Shown: piece by piece, positions 20,431 to 31,064 of the stretch | Layout of the letters: each line of letters opens with the position of its first letter | Numbering within the stretch: position 1 is the first letter of the stretch | From: Acholoe squamosa | Lineage: Eukaryota > Annelida > Polychaeta > Phyllodocida > Polynoidae | Direction of reading: 5' to 3' | Assembly (NCBI GenBank): GCA_949317995.1 | Contig: OX439038.1 | Span: forward strand, 69,264,659-69,328,658 | DNA length: 64,000 nucleotides | The notes under the pieces: model-generated | What the model was told of the DNA's origin: nothing | The model's database searches: none | What the model saw: the letters and a program-made list of their open reading frames with translations, nothing else | Made by a program: the position numbers and the translations under genes

Positions 20431-21127
20431 CTTCCTATTCAAATAGGATTCATGGTGTACCAGTCCGCCGAGTTGAAAATGTTAGAGTTCACGTTCGACT
20501 TTTTGGATAAATTTATTGATTGACGCGATTACGCTCTTTGTCACTGACACTGACAGTCTTTACATGGCTCTCAGTGGCGAAGCGTTGGACCAACTCGTGA
20601 AACCCGACCTGAGAGAATCATACTTTAGAGAGAAACGAAACTGGATTCCAACAGCGGTGTGCAATGACCACTTAGAGCTTTTCGTAAAGATAAAAACCCA
20701 AGGCATCAAAGAATGGATCCCCCTCGCTTGTTGTCAGAAACGATACGTTCACGATCAGAGAACTCCGGGTCTTTTCAAATCCGAGTGGGAGGATGATGCA
20801 ATTCAAAGTCTCAACTCCAAGACTTACATTTGCTACAATAAAGACTCAATAGGTGAAAGAAAATCAAAGAAATGGAGTGCAAAGGGTGTCATAAAAAAAC
20901 AAAACGTTCAAGAACCCAAAGACTTCTTTGATGTTCTTTTGAAACGAAAAAATATCCATGCTGTTAATACAAATTTTAAAGTAATAGAAAACAAAATGCA
21001 CACTTACACGATAGAGAAAAAGGGACTGAGTTACTTATATGTGAAGTGTAGCGTACATTCTGACGGAGTGATGATGAGTCCTTTAGTTATGAAAATAGAA
21101 AAAAATATAATAATTTTTTTTAAATAA
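20431..21127 (+). pseudogene. Family B DNA polymerase C-terminal region (Polinton/adintovirus-like)
   Basis: From 20431 one frame reads IQIGFMVYQ and MLEF, typical of the stretch before motif C, and ends at TGA 20521-20523. Near 20550 the frame shifts, and 20516-21127 shows motif C (TDTDSLYMAL). The conserved TPGLFKSEWEDDAI, SKTYICY and SAKGV follow, the thumb-side signature of Polinton-type polymerases. It is the partner of the N-terminal fragment ending at 12270; exonuclease and motifs A and B are lost. It is a protein-primed replicase by family, inactive here. Confidence 0.8.
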
Positions 21128-21246
21128 CTGAAAAGGGGAAAAAAATAGATAAGCCGGTGAGATGATATCCTTTGTTGTTGTATTAACTTCATCTACTATG
21201 TCCACCGACTTACCTCGTGTATCAGTGTTGAAAAAATAACAAGACA

Positions 21247-21728
21247 ATGTGTACTTGCGACCCCATTTTCACTTGGGAAATAATAGATGCATCAGATGTG
21301 TTGTTCTTTAAGGCCCCGTTGTTAAACCAAGGTGTTCATAAAGTGTTCGATTCTAATGCTGTATTTGATCCATTGAGTGTGTCTTTCAAAGAGTGGTTGG
21401 TACCAGCACAGATAGAGCTATAGGAGTATATCAATTCCATAACGAGAACACATGTGCTTTCGTCAAAAGGCGATATACGATAGAATCAATCAACACATTG
21501 CTTTGTCTTTTGGAAGAGAACTCAGACTTCTTGAGAAAGATGTGTCATTGCTCAAAGGGAACATTTGACTCTTTTTGTCAAAAGTGTGTCGACCGAATGT
21601 TGTGTAGCAAAGTTCCTTACCCCGGTGTACCGGCTGCTCAACTGAGAAGTATCATGTCCAGACAAACTGAATGGAGTACTTGGTATAGTTCTTCAGTGGA
21701 TTTCACTTGTAATATCGATGAGATGTGA
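21247..21728 (+). pseudogene. Unrecognised Cys-containing viral-type ORF, frameshifted
   Basis: The frame from ATG 21247 runs to TAG 21421-21423 (58 residues). A second frame, open at 21393-21728 (111 residues), appears to continue it after a one-base shift near 21390-21410. The second part has a Cys-rich cluster (CHCSKGTFDSFCQKC) of zinc-finger spacing. It lies 120 bp after the polymerase on the same strand, without introns. I do not recognise a family; small late or regulatory virus genes often occupy this position. Confidence 0.45.
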
Positions 21729-21845
21729 ATGGGAAATATGGCTTACACCTATCCTTCATTTCAAGAGGGTACTTGCTCCAAAGTTGTACACCAAGATAAC
21801 ACCATATACAGTCTGAATTATGACAAACAAAAGTTGAATGTGTAA
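21729..21845 (+). CDS. Tiny ORF, 38 residues
   Basis: The ATG follows directly on the TGA of the preceding ORF (21726-21728), leaving no gap. It ends at TAA 21843-21845. The composition is polar with no domain. Reported because of the tight spacing; it could equally be the frameshifted tail of the previous gene. Confidence 0.25.
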   Translation: MGNMAYTYPSFQEGTCSKVVHQDNTIYSLNYDKQKLNV

Positions 21846-21851
21846 ACCTCA

Positions 21852-21932
21852 ATGTGTGGGTTCTGTCATGTTCCTCTCCGATATTCGACTATGTTATGTA
21901 GAGAGTGTGAACTTGTATTTAGCAACTTGTAA
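21852..21932 (+). CDS. Tiny CxxC...CxxC zinc-ribbon-like ORF
   Basis: 26 residues with CGFC near the start and CREC 13 residues later, the spacing of a minimal zinc ribbon. It lies 6 bp after the previous ORF. It may be part of one broken Cys-rich gene spanning 21247-21932. AT-rich sequence with AATAAA-like strings follows at about 21960. Confidence 0.3.
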   Translation: MCGFCHVPLRYSTMLCRECELVFSNL

Positions 21933-22199
21933 ATAATGAAGTGTAAATATTATTTATCAAAATAAAAAAATAAAATAAATTTAAGTTTTTATTTTTAGCA
22001 AACTTGGGTAGGGGCGGGTTTCCAAAAAAAAAAGGACCACTCCATAAAAGGCCCCCCCAACCCCAAGGGCCCCCCAAATATTTCCCAATTTTTTCTTTTT
22101 TTTTTTTCTTTGCAAGCTTTCAGCTTGCCTTTTTTTATTTATATAAAAAATATCTCACTATAGTCACACCCTCATCTACATAATAAACCACACCTCTTT

Positions 22200-22615
22200 A
22201 TGCTAATAAGGTCACGTAACTACTTGCTTGCATACAGCTGATGGTATGAAGTGTGGACAGCCAACCAATCAGAGGTCTCCATTTTGGCAAAAGAATTAAA
22301 AAATAGAGTCACGTAACCAAATTTTTCAAATTTCCCACCAAAATGACGACCTCTGATTGGTCCATTCAAATTAGGGTCATGTGACCTTATTTGCATAATA
22401 GAGGTCATGTGACCTAAACAGCCAGCCAATCAGAGGGTGCCATTTTGGTGGCGCACAACAGGGGGTTTGGGTCACGTGACCATTTTGAATTTCCTGCCAA
22501 AAGGGAGGGTTCTGATTGGTCCATTATGGCGCCACACCACGAGGGGTCTAGGTCACGTGACTCCCAATTTGAATTTCCCGCCAAAAGGGAGGCCTCTGAT
22601 TGGCTGCATCCTCAG
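22200..22615. repeat. Degenerate repeats with CACGTG palindromes and CCAAT boxes
   Basis: A unit of about 80-100 bp recurs about five times, partly in alternating orientation. It contains GGTCACGTGACC-type palindromes (variants GTCACGTAAC, GTCATGTGAC), an AATTTCC(C/A)GCCAAAA string, and CCAATCAGAGG or its complement CTCTGATTGG. CACGTG and CCAAT are known E-box and NF-Y sites, so this is either a promoter-like array or a satellite that happens to carry them. Confidence 0.7.
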
Positions 22616-23085
22616 TGAATAATATCCTTAGATTAGCTATAGTCCCGTTCCGATAGATTATATACTACTTGTGTGTATACTATGTGTTGAATCATTGTCA
22701 ATCTTCTTCATGCCCCTGTATAGATGTTGTTTGTTTTTCTGAGAGGACCAATCCCTTATCACATTATCAATGCTGATGTAAATATTAATTGTTAATATCC
22801 TCCTAATAATGATCACAATAACAAATTTTCTATATATAATTCTCGTTCTTACTTAATGATTGCATTACTCAATATATTGCTATGAAGTAATAGGGATGAT
22901 ATATCACCTAATTATTGTTAATGTTCAATTATGTATGTATATACTTATTCCCTATTCCTATGCACTTATAAAAATGATTTGTTTTATAGCAACATTTAAA
23001 TGAAACTAACGATTCATTGTTGCAATAAACACGTCCAAAAAGAAAAGAAAAAATGATTTAGGTGTGATATTAGTACTTATATAGT

Positions 23086-23457
23086 ATGGTAGGTGATCCT
23101 GATCTCCAAATGATGGATTTTTCAGATTTCCAACAGAACATTGCAAGTTCTGTCATAAATAGTTCACCAAATATTCAGAGACTGATCGATTCAGATAGCA
23201 TGATAATCGAATATACACGAGTAAATAATATTAATAGTCATTTCACAGTCACTGTGTCCGAATCAGAAGTTATTGTGCTAGAAGAACCAGGACATAAAGA
23301 TAGACTTCAATCAGCGTTCAATCAGCTATACAATTACTGGTTAGACTTATTTTCAGTCGACACATTACCTTATTTTTATACCACGATTTCTGGGTTGCTC
23401 AGTGCTTTTTGCTGGATATCCCCATGCACATACCTGTCGATATTGCACACCCTGTAG
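23086..23457 (+). pseudogene. Unrecognised ORF, 5' part, disrupted by repeats
   Basis: 123 residues from ATG 23086. The first about 105 residues look coding (polar, balanced), including SVDTLPYF. The C-terminal about 15 residues run into repeat sequence. The phrase VDTLPY recurs in the ORF at 24570, which suggests a duplicated gene. About 960 bp of SINE-like and hairpin sequence separates this part from a possible continuation at 24385. Function unknown. Confidence 0.35.
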
Positions 23458-23572
23458 GCTGTAACATCAATTTTGTAAGGCGTGCGGTTATCCATGGATA
23501 ACCTGCACGCCTCTCATGTCCTTCCATGTCATATGTTACATGTTAAAACCCACGAAATTTTCATTGCCATGG

Positions 23573-23634
23573 TAGGGGTCGAACCTGCAGTCCCAAATCC
23601 CTAGTCCAACTCCCTATGCATTGCGCCACAGGGA
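23573..23634 (-). repeat. tRNA-like SINE head, minus strand
   Basis: The minus strand carries GGTTCGACCCC, a B-box, preceded by a tRNA-like stretch with TGGCGCAATGCATAGGGAG. Pol III-type internal promoter boxes suggest a tRNA-derived SINE. The A box is poor. Confidence 0.45.
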
Positions 23635-23779
23635 CTGGCTGGTGGTGGCTGGCTAGAACCAGGTCTGGATATGATACAAAGCCCGGGGAGGTCACTCACA
23701 TATAACTTCTATATGTTCAAAGTGTGAAAATCCCCAGCATTCTGGGTTGTGACCCCCCCCCCTACCTAGCCTAGCCGGG

Positions 23780-24140
23780 CGCCCAGGTGTGTGTACTGAT
23801 TGTGTATACATAACCGCAGGACGCGTTCAAATCAATCCAGGCCAAGACAGCCGCTGAAGGAGGAGACGCGGTGGTCTAGTGGTTAGCGCATTGCGCTCAG
23901 CCGCTAGAGGTACGCGGGTCGAGTTCTGGTCTGGGCGCATCTTTTTTCGCCGTGTGCGCTGTCGCTGTCTGCTGCCGGGCGACGAGGTGTATATCTAGTC
24001 TAACACGGTCCGGGCGCATCTTTTTTTGCTACATTCAAACAAAGCTTAGCCAAGCCGAGTGCCGAGGTGTGTGTACTGATCGTGTACATACTTTTATAAC
24101 TGCGACACGCATTCAAAGCAAGCCGTGACCGGGGCTGCCG
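23780..24140 (+). repeat. Composite tRNA-derived SINE-like repeats
   Basis: At 23862-23947 an A-box-like TGGTCTAGTGGTTAGCGC and a B-box-like GGGTCGAGTTC stand at tRNA distance, followed by TTTTTT. Blocks around it are duplicated: GTGTGTGTACTGAT plus GTTCAAA..AA(T/G)C occurs at about 23790 and 24070, and GGGCGCATCTTTTTT at about 23933 and 24013. Confidence 0.6.
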
Positions 24141-24284
24141 CTGTCCGCTGCCAGGCACCGAGGTGTATGTACCTGTGTACACACACTATGGCTGGCTTTG
24201 ATCGAGTCCCGGGAAGGGGGAATAATTTTTGTTTTCAACTTGAATTTATTGGTATTCTATTGATTATTTATTGGTTTCGTGGTA

Positions 24285-24398
24285 TAAAATAAGTAGTCAA
24301 TGGATAATTCATGACTCGTGTTAGCAAAGGCTAATTACACTCGGCCTACGGCCTAACACACACTCGTCATGAATTATCCATTGATTACTTGTTCATTA
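24285..24398. repeat. Long imperfect hairpin (fold-back)
   Basis: AGTCAATGGATAATTCATGA with CTCGTGTTAG at left pairs with CTAACAC and TCATGAATTATCCATTGATTA at right, around a CGGCCTACGGCC-type centre. It is probably a small MITE inserted in the ORF pair on either side. Confidence 0.7.
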
Positions 24399-24758
24399 AC
24401 TTTGATCAATCGACAGCCATTAATATGATTGACCATTATGGTTCTGTGTTTCTGGGATTCACTTTAGATTATGGACAGGAAATTAGAATGTATTATTCAG
24501 ACGTTGAAGACTGTGTCGATGATGATCACCTTACGATTTAATTACCTATATTAGGTTCTGGGTCTTTATTTGTGTGTCGACACATTGCCGTATTTAGATC
24601 TCGATTTACCAACAGCTGCAAGCATCATTGATTTCTATGGTTCAGATTTCCTAAATTTTATTTTGAACTATGGTCAGGAAATTATTCAGTACGCTTCTGG
24701 AACCAATTATTATAGTATCACCTACTTTAGGATATATTTATTTGTAATTGGTTATTGA
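24385..24758 (+). pseudogene. Two related ORF modules in tandem
   Basis: At 24397-24540 the frame gives AINMIDHYGSVFLGFTLDYG followed by QEI. At 24570-24758 a second open frame gives VDTLPYLDLDLP and ASIIDFYGSDFLNFILNYG followed by QEI. The two share the pattern ID(H/F)YGSxFLxFxLxYGQEI and are clearly homologous, so a small gene was duplicated head to tail. No family recognised. It is the rightmost trace of the virus-like block. Confidence 0.4.
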
Positions 24759-25019
24759 CTTAATAGCCACTGATGTATATACATTGTATATGAATGTTGT
24801 ATTACTGTATTAGCTAACATTTTATGTTGATATAATTATGACTTATTTGGTTACATAACAGCATGGTACTTTTGCCAAACCGCCTATCTTGTTAGTTTCC
24901 CTAGTCATTGAATGTTTAATGACAATAATTTATAAGCGCTGCTTTTGTAAAACCAGTTATACTAAGGTTAGATTAATTAGTCATGTCATGTAATCTAGTA
25001 TGTGTTAACGAAGATAGTG

Positions 25020-25360
25020 GATCACGGGTGGTGATTTGAGGGACTAAGGCAAGCAGCGGACTGTGGAATTATTAAAGGCAAGATGGACTGGAACCATGAC
25101 AGTACTGGACTGTAGGACTAAGGCAGGGTGGTGGACTGTGAGTCTAAGGCAAAGTACTGGACTGCGGGACTAAGGCAAAGTAATGGACTGTGACTAAGTA
25201 CACTGGACTAAGGCAGGGTGGTGGGCTGGGACTAAGGCAGAGTACTGGACTGGGATTAAATGCAATTAAAGCAAGATGACTGGGGCTAAGAATACTGGAC
25301 TGGACTAAGGCAGAGTACTGGACTACGAGACTAAGGAGGGCAGTGGACAGTGGGGGCTCA
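25020..25360. repeat. Degenerate tandem repeat, GGACTAAGGCA family
   Basis: About a dozen units of 25-35 bp built on TGGACTG(TG)GGACTAAGGCA(G/A)AGTAC, decayed. No coding potential. Confidence 0.75.
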
Positions 25361-26806
25361 CCTGGACATCATCTCTCCACAACTACGCCTATATCCTTTT
25401 TCAAACCCGACTTTCCTTATCATTAAATAATATACAAGCACAACTGGTTTTGGTACATTTTTATATATCATAGAAAATGTGTCCACTAGCTTTAATCATC
25501 GAGAAAATCATATTGGGAGAAATATTGAACAACCAGCATTGACAAACAGAGATTGTACCATCAAATTAACAACAAAGGTGGTAACGTAAATGTCAATTTC
25601 AATACATCTTCATTCACAAATGTATCTCAAATCTTTTCAAGATAGCCAACATGATAATCGCTGGTTTTAAGAGGTTTTATATGCAAGGCTTCTGGTTTTA
25701 GCGAGTTGATAATACATAGGTATGCAAGGCGGAACGTTAGTGGAACAAGGATATTGCAGTTATTTCCACGACACCTTCATGGTTGGAAAATCCTATTATT
25801 ATTGGGATATGTTTCAATACATCCTGGTATGGTAAACAGCACACACGCTGACATGAGGCGTGAACAGACGACACCTCCATTTAGTGAGAATGTTCTTCAT
25901 AATTACAACTGTTGAACTCCAGACTTTCCTAGCTTCATAAAATATTTTTACAAATATATAAGCCTTTGGCTATCATCGTTTTAACAGGCCAAAGCAGTCG
26001 CAGCCCCAGCAACCTCCTCATAAATAAGAAGCGCCTTTTCAATCCTCAATTGAATCTTTCTATGTACACAATAAGTGCCAGAGATGCCACTTACTAACTC
26101 GATAAATTAGGAAACCTTAAGCTTTCAATTGCTTTTTTTTCTGTAAGAAATTAATATAATTTGGAACAGAAATCCCAGTGGAAATAGTAAGGGTTCCTAT
26201 ACAAGTATGGAAAGTGGCATCCCTGAACTACATAAGTATGTCCTCTGGGATGCAGGGTGGCTTAACTTTATTCTAGGGTATTTACTGTAGTATTGTAGCT
26301 ACACTTAGGACACCAGCTAGATTTCTAAGCTACCCATCATCCAGGTTGTCTGTACTCCAAAGTAGTGTCCCAGGATGATGTGGAGAAGTGCGTTTTGGAC
26401 ACATGAATTGATGTTGTAGCCAATCCACTAAAATTTCCATCATGGGGACTAAGGATGTGCCGTCACCCAAACTACTCAATTTTATTGGGATCGCTGGAAA
26501 AAGAAAACTGGTCTGAGATGAGTGGGAGCGGGCTATGCATGTATCCATGTACAAACACTCACGAGACGACAGACAGCAATGTTGAGTCGAACGTGCATCT
26601 CTTGATGACTAACGCAAGTCTGCAGGGTCAGAATCTTCACATGGTTCACGCTCATCATTGACCAGTAATCTCATCCTAACCCAATAGGACTGGTTACACA
26701 TATCAAACACACCCAGATACGATGCTGCTATTTATGCTGTATTTCCTGCAGGTCTACGAGGCTACTCGTGTGGGGTACAGTTTGTGGTATGAGAGGGTCG
26801 CCCACC
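25361..26806. other. Intergenic, nothing recognised
   Basis: Only short chance ORFs. It may contain the 3' UTR of NUTF2, whose distal last exon ends at 26807 on the minus strand. Confidence 0.4.
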
Positions 26807-26920
26807 TCACAGCGTGTCATGAAGCGAAAGTCTGAAGATGTCGTGGCAGATGAAGTAAGATCCGTCAAGCATCTTAATTATGAAAGTCTGTGCAAATGCA
26901 TGTGGCTGGTCATCATCCGT
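26807..26920 (-). CDS. NUTF2: NUTF2 alternative last exon, distal copy (4b)
   Basis: The minus strand shows acceptor ttccttcacag, then 37 codons and TGA. The peptide starts TDDDQPHAFAQTF and ends HDIFRLSLHDTL. It aligns to the last strand of NTF2 (human ADEDPIMGFHQMF ... FRLALHNFG). The two Asp that in NTF2 contact Ran lie in this exon. Its phase (0) suits exon 3. It agrees at 25 of 36 positions with exon 4a, which stands 1.4 kb closer to exon 3, and each ends in its own stop. I infer mutually exclusive last exons giving a 127-residue protein here. A dead exon duplicate is less likely because the frame and acceptor are intact. Confidence 0.85.
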   Translation of the reverse strand, partial: TDDDQPHAFAQTFIIKMLDGSYFICHDIFRLSLHDTL

Positions 26921-27312
26921 CTGTGAAGGAAAATCAAACAAACGGTTTTGTAAGCATTCCTAGTGTTCCGAAAGCATTTGTCATCTTATAAATTGTGGAA
27001 ACACTACAATTTAACATTCTTAATCTAAATAAAGGCTAGAAAATCAAGAAAAATTGTGAAAAGCAAACTCTCTTGAAGTAGAACATGTACATTTATGAAA
27101 CAGTTTATTTTACACCATTTTAGTTCTATAGAGACAACATTGAAAGTAAAACGTGAGGATGTTCGGGTTGGTTGATAGATTAATTGCACTTGCTGTATTT
27201 TTTCAACTGTACAGTTTTAAACATTGATTGATTGTTTGATTTGTGTTTTACAGCACTTTAGCGGCACTAAGTGGCTATCCCGTGCTTCACAGGTTGATAA
27301 TTTAACATAGGA

Positions 27313-27410
27313 ATGTGTCAGTGCCCGCGCATATGTGCACCACACACTTCCTGAGGGGATAGGAAAGAGGAGATATAGACCCTTTTAAGTGGGCTAGGGA
27401 AGCCCGCAGT
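27313..27410 (-). repeat. Interspersed repeat, partner at 59281-59390
   Basis: The stretch with gtgtcagtgcccgcgcatat and aagtgggctagggaagcc is the reverse complement, with a few changes, of 59281-59390. A dispersed repeat in both orientations is the simplest reading. It lies inside the NUTF2 gene between the two last exons. Confidence 0.75.
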
Positions 27411-28326
27411 TTTAAACAAGTAGTTGTATTGAAGCAGAGAAACTTATCACTGAAGTAAATACATTATACCGGTATATTAACTGAAGCCATCATAAATGAA
27501 AGAAAAAGAATATCAAAAGACAAATTAAGTTAAGTTAAGAGTCACTAATCAAAATAGCTGAGTGAAGTCACACAAAACCAGAATTCTGTACATCAGTCAG
27601 GCAAAGGAACACCATGCATACTTCCACTTTTATCTGGAGAATAACGCAAAACATGTCATTCACACAAACAAGCCACACAGACAGGACAAGTTCACGTAAG
27701 TAACTGTTATACTGCTCAATGTGTACTTCTGACAATTCCTATCAGGTTTTGGGAGTGTTATGCACTGTAAAAGCATAAATCCCAGAACCACAAACGACAC
27801 ATTTCTCTCAGAGTCCCTGGCTTTGAAAGTTAACTACACATATAAATACCTTAATAAATGTCTGCCCTTACACCACCAACACTTAATGCCAGTTGTGCAA
27901 GGAGTTGCAGTGGTTTGGGCACTTAACACTGAGTATCTTCTAGGGTTGTTACCGTACTAAGTACCTCGGGTGGAGCCTTAAATCGTTATGGTCCTTTTTC
28001 ATAAGATGTTTTAAAGCATATGGCCATAAAGCCATTGTCTATTATTCAGCCAGACGGTGATTTTTTTTTTCACTTCTGAAGAATTGGGAAGGGGTCTTAG
28101 GAACTGTGCTGCCACTACTCGGCAGTAAGCCCTTAGTCACCGAAGAAAATATAAGCCGCTCTTATATCAATATAGACTGCAGGCCTACTGGCCTTAGAGC
28201 GTTGACAGCATGAAAAGACATGGTCTACAGAGTTACAAAGATGCGAATTTACCAGGAAATGCATCATTTCCCAAGCATATACAAATGTGAAAAAATAGCT
28301 GACGCTATTCACTTAATTCACCTGAT

Positions 28327-28437
28327 CTAACCATCATGGATGGACAATCGGAAAATATCATGGAAGCAGAAGTAACCCCCGTCAACAGGCTTGAGGTAGA
28401 AGGTCTGGGCGAACGCATGTGGTGGGTCTTCGTCTGT
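28327..28437 (-). CDS. NUTF2: NUTF2 alternative last exon, proximal copy (4a)
   Basis: The minus strand shows an acceptor ending cctatag, then 36 codons and TAG. The peptide starts TDEDPPHAFAQTF and ends HDIFRLSIHDG, closely matching the C-terminus of NTF2. Phase 0 follows exon 3. Spliced to exons 1-3 the protein is 126 residues; human NTF2 has 127. The motif T-D-E-D includes the counterparts of the Asp pair that binds RanGDP. This exon is the nearer of two last exons. Confidence 0.88.
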   Translation of the reverse strand, partial: TDEDPPHAFAQTFYLKPVDGGYFCFHDIFRLSIHDG

Positions 28438-30246
28438 CTATAGGCATAATCATACATTGGGCAGGGTTAACATTGAGCAGAGGTCATAAAGAGTGAGTAA
28501 TAATTGTTTGTTTTATGATATTTTGACAGCATATGTCAAATTCATGGCCAGAAATCTACATTAGACACAAGTTTAATAGGTGGAGAGGTGTCCCGAGCCT
28601 GCTTATGTGAGCACTAGAAACAGAGGGGACAAAAAAAAAGAAGAAAAGATGAAGACCTTTTTTTTCAGATGGGCTAGAGGTCCAGGTGACTCACACGTCT
28701 ATTAAAGCTGCGAAAAGTGTTGGAATATCCTTTTCTAATGTCTGTAGGGGCTCATAGAGCCTGATAAGTGTGAGCGTCTTCCTCGAGAGGGCGGTTCGAG
28801 TGGTGCACCCATCACCGGTAGCCACTAGAGGTCATAAGCACCACTGGTTGCTGCGGAATGGTGGCAGCACTGTTTGCGCTGCTCCAGCTCCTAAATGGGG
28901 CCGGGGAAGACGTTAGTCTGGCTTTGCCCACAATCAGAGTCGGACCACATTTTCCTGAGCTAATTTCTATATTTAGCATCCAACTTCGAGGTGAATGTAA
29001 ACCCTTACCTGAATAAATACATGCCTGTTGCACTAACCCGAGACATCTTGTCTGGTCTTACTTCGAACCATACGAGTTTATTAATAAGAACCATTAGATA
29101 TCTATATGAGGTGATTTTAACTGTCTTTCCCTCTTATCAAATACCATCCGTTCAGGTGAGTTAGACTAATGCACACAGCTCAGGACTAAGGCCTTGGCTT
29201 CTCTCTCCTTGATGGCGGGAAGAAGACCTCACACACTATTACGCAGTAAATTATGATATCTCACCAGGAGGCAATACTGAATAAGTGGACCTCCAATGCT
29301 GAGCTCTTCTGACCATAGACTATCAGTCCTATTTCTGGTGACAGATGGAGCTTTTAAGCTGGTCTAATATGATGTGTTTCGAAAACATTTAATTTTTTTT
29401 TCACATCTGTATCACTATTCATAGCATGGTTAAAGCTCACAGAATAGCATGAGAAGTTACCTACATATTTCACTCAATGGAGAAAATGAAAGATCTATAT
29501 ATCAACTCTTGTTTCAGCTTTAATGAGTAGGATGAACTATTATATCTTTGGTGGCATCCAGGGATCCTACGATGGGAGAGGTCAGATTTGATATCATTCC
29601 ATATTCCAGCATGGCATGCTGACCCTGTGGGTTGGCGTGATGCATAATATTGAATGTGGTCCTGGTGATTTACATGGACCGGTACTCACCAGGGCTACAT
29701 TTATCCCCTTTGATGAAAAAAGGGCCTTTTTTTATGCTCTATAGGAGCAAATTCAAAGGAGTTGATAAACTCCACTGACAGTGCAGAAAAGAAAGTCGTG
29801 CTGAAATTTAGGGAGAATTCGTAAGTGGATGAGGGTAGCATCATTGACACTGAATCACTTAAGCAGATCTCAGGGAGAGGGGTTAAGATCCTATATGTTA
29901 GCACACCAAGTCACTGGTAAGTTTGCAAAATCAAAATAGCATAATTTGGACCACTTGTAAAAAGTAGCATATAAACATATACAACCAACATTCTTCAACA
30001 ATCATAACAGCAGGCATACTTGTGAACATTTTACAGAAAATATATACATGACCAAAGTAAGATACTCAAAATTATATTCAATGAAAAGGTACATGCAAAG
30101 GAGAGGGCAGGTTTTTGTGTAAATTCAGATAATATGCACACTCACACACTAGATACGTTTCAGTGCAGACATTAGAGTCACCACAGAATTAACCAAACCC
30201 TGACAATTGGGAGTTAATAGTAGGTGACTAGAAATGCAAGCGTTAC

Positions 30247-30345
30247 CTTCAACCGCCCCGTGACTTGGACTAGGATGCCGTCTGATGTAGGTTGACAGTC
30301 AACTTTTGTAACTTTGTGTTGGATTGCTTGGAATGTAAGCTTTGC
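30247..30345 (-). CDS. NUTF2: NUTF2 exon 3
   Basis: Minus-strand acceptor ttcccag, 33 codons, donor GTAACG. The peptide AKLTFQAIQHKVTKVDCQPT, ending VTGRLK, aligns with human SSLPFQKIQHSITAQDHQPT ... VVGQLK. This is the central beta strand and helix region of the NTF2 cone fold. It is phase 0 at both ends, which lets either last exon join it without a frame change. Confidence 0.88.
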
Positions 30346-31064
30346 CTGGGAATTCGCATAAAAACGAAGAATTAGACTTATCATAGTCAGTCAGAGACAA
30401 GTATTGACAAAGCTAGTATCAATAGCAAACTTCTTTTACCTAAGGCCACAATTAAAAAAAAGTGTTTCTGGTAGAGAGGACGGGTCAGTGTGAGAGGGGC
30501 TGATGAAAAACTTGTTTTCAGCTTCTTTTTTTTTTTTTAAATAAAAATTCCCTACCTACCTACTGACTTTTAAAATCCTCATACTCAACCAGAAACACTT
30601 TATAAATTTTTAGTGTGGCCTAACCAAATCAACATTATAGTGGCTGATCCACTGCTGCGAATTTCTTGAATAATCACACTTGTGTGTGTGTTCTTGCAGA
30701 AAACGTTCCAGCAGTGGATCTCCTGCTGCGACAAAGTTATGTGACTTCCGAGCTTCAAAACTAGCAAAAATCAAGATGTTTTGTGAATTATATTCATTCT
30801 CTTGGACGTTCTCGCCACGAATGTAACTTGCAGGAAATCGGCCACTTGCTTAAGTTAATCTCAGTGCAGTTGATACCATTAGGCAAGAAGCTGTACTGGA
30901 AACTGGGTTCCACTGCCCAGCCCTCCAGCAAAGACTCGCTGAACGTTTAGAATATTACTCTAGATTTAAGCAGTAAATTTTTGATTTAATTCTTATCAAA
31001 ACGGTAAGCAATCATTCTATCCATTGCTTATGAAATAAACATAAGAATAAACAAACTTTCTTAC

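Noticed and set aside
28812..29033. 73-residue minus-strand ORF in NUTF2 intron 3
   Set aside because: No domain, no splice context tied to NUTF2, and no similarity to the other exons; likely chance.
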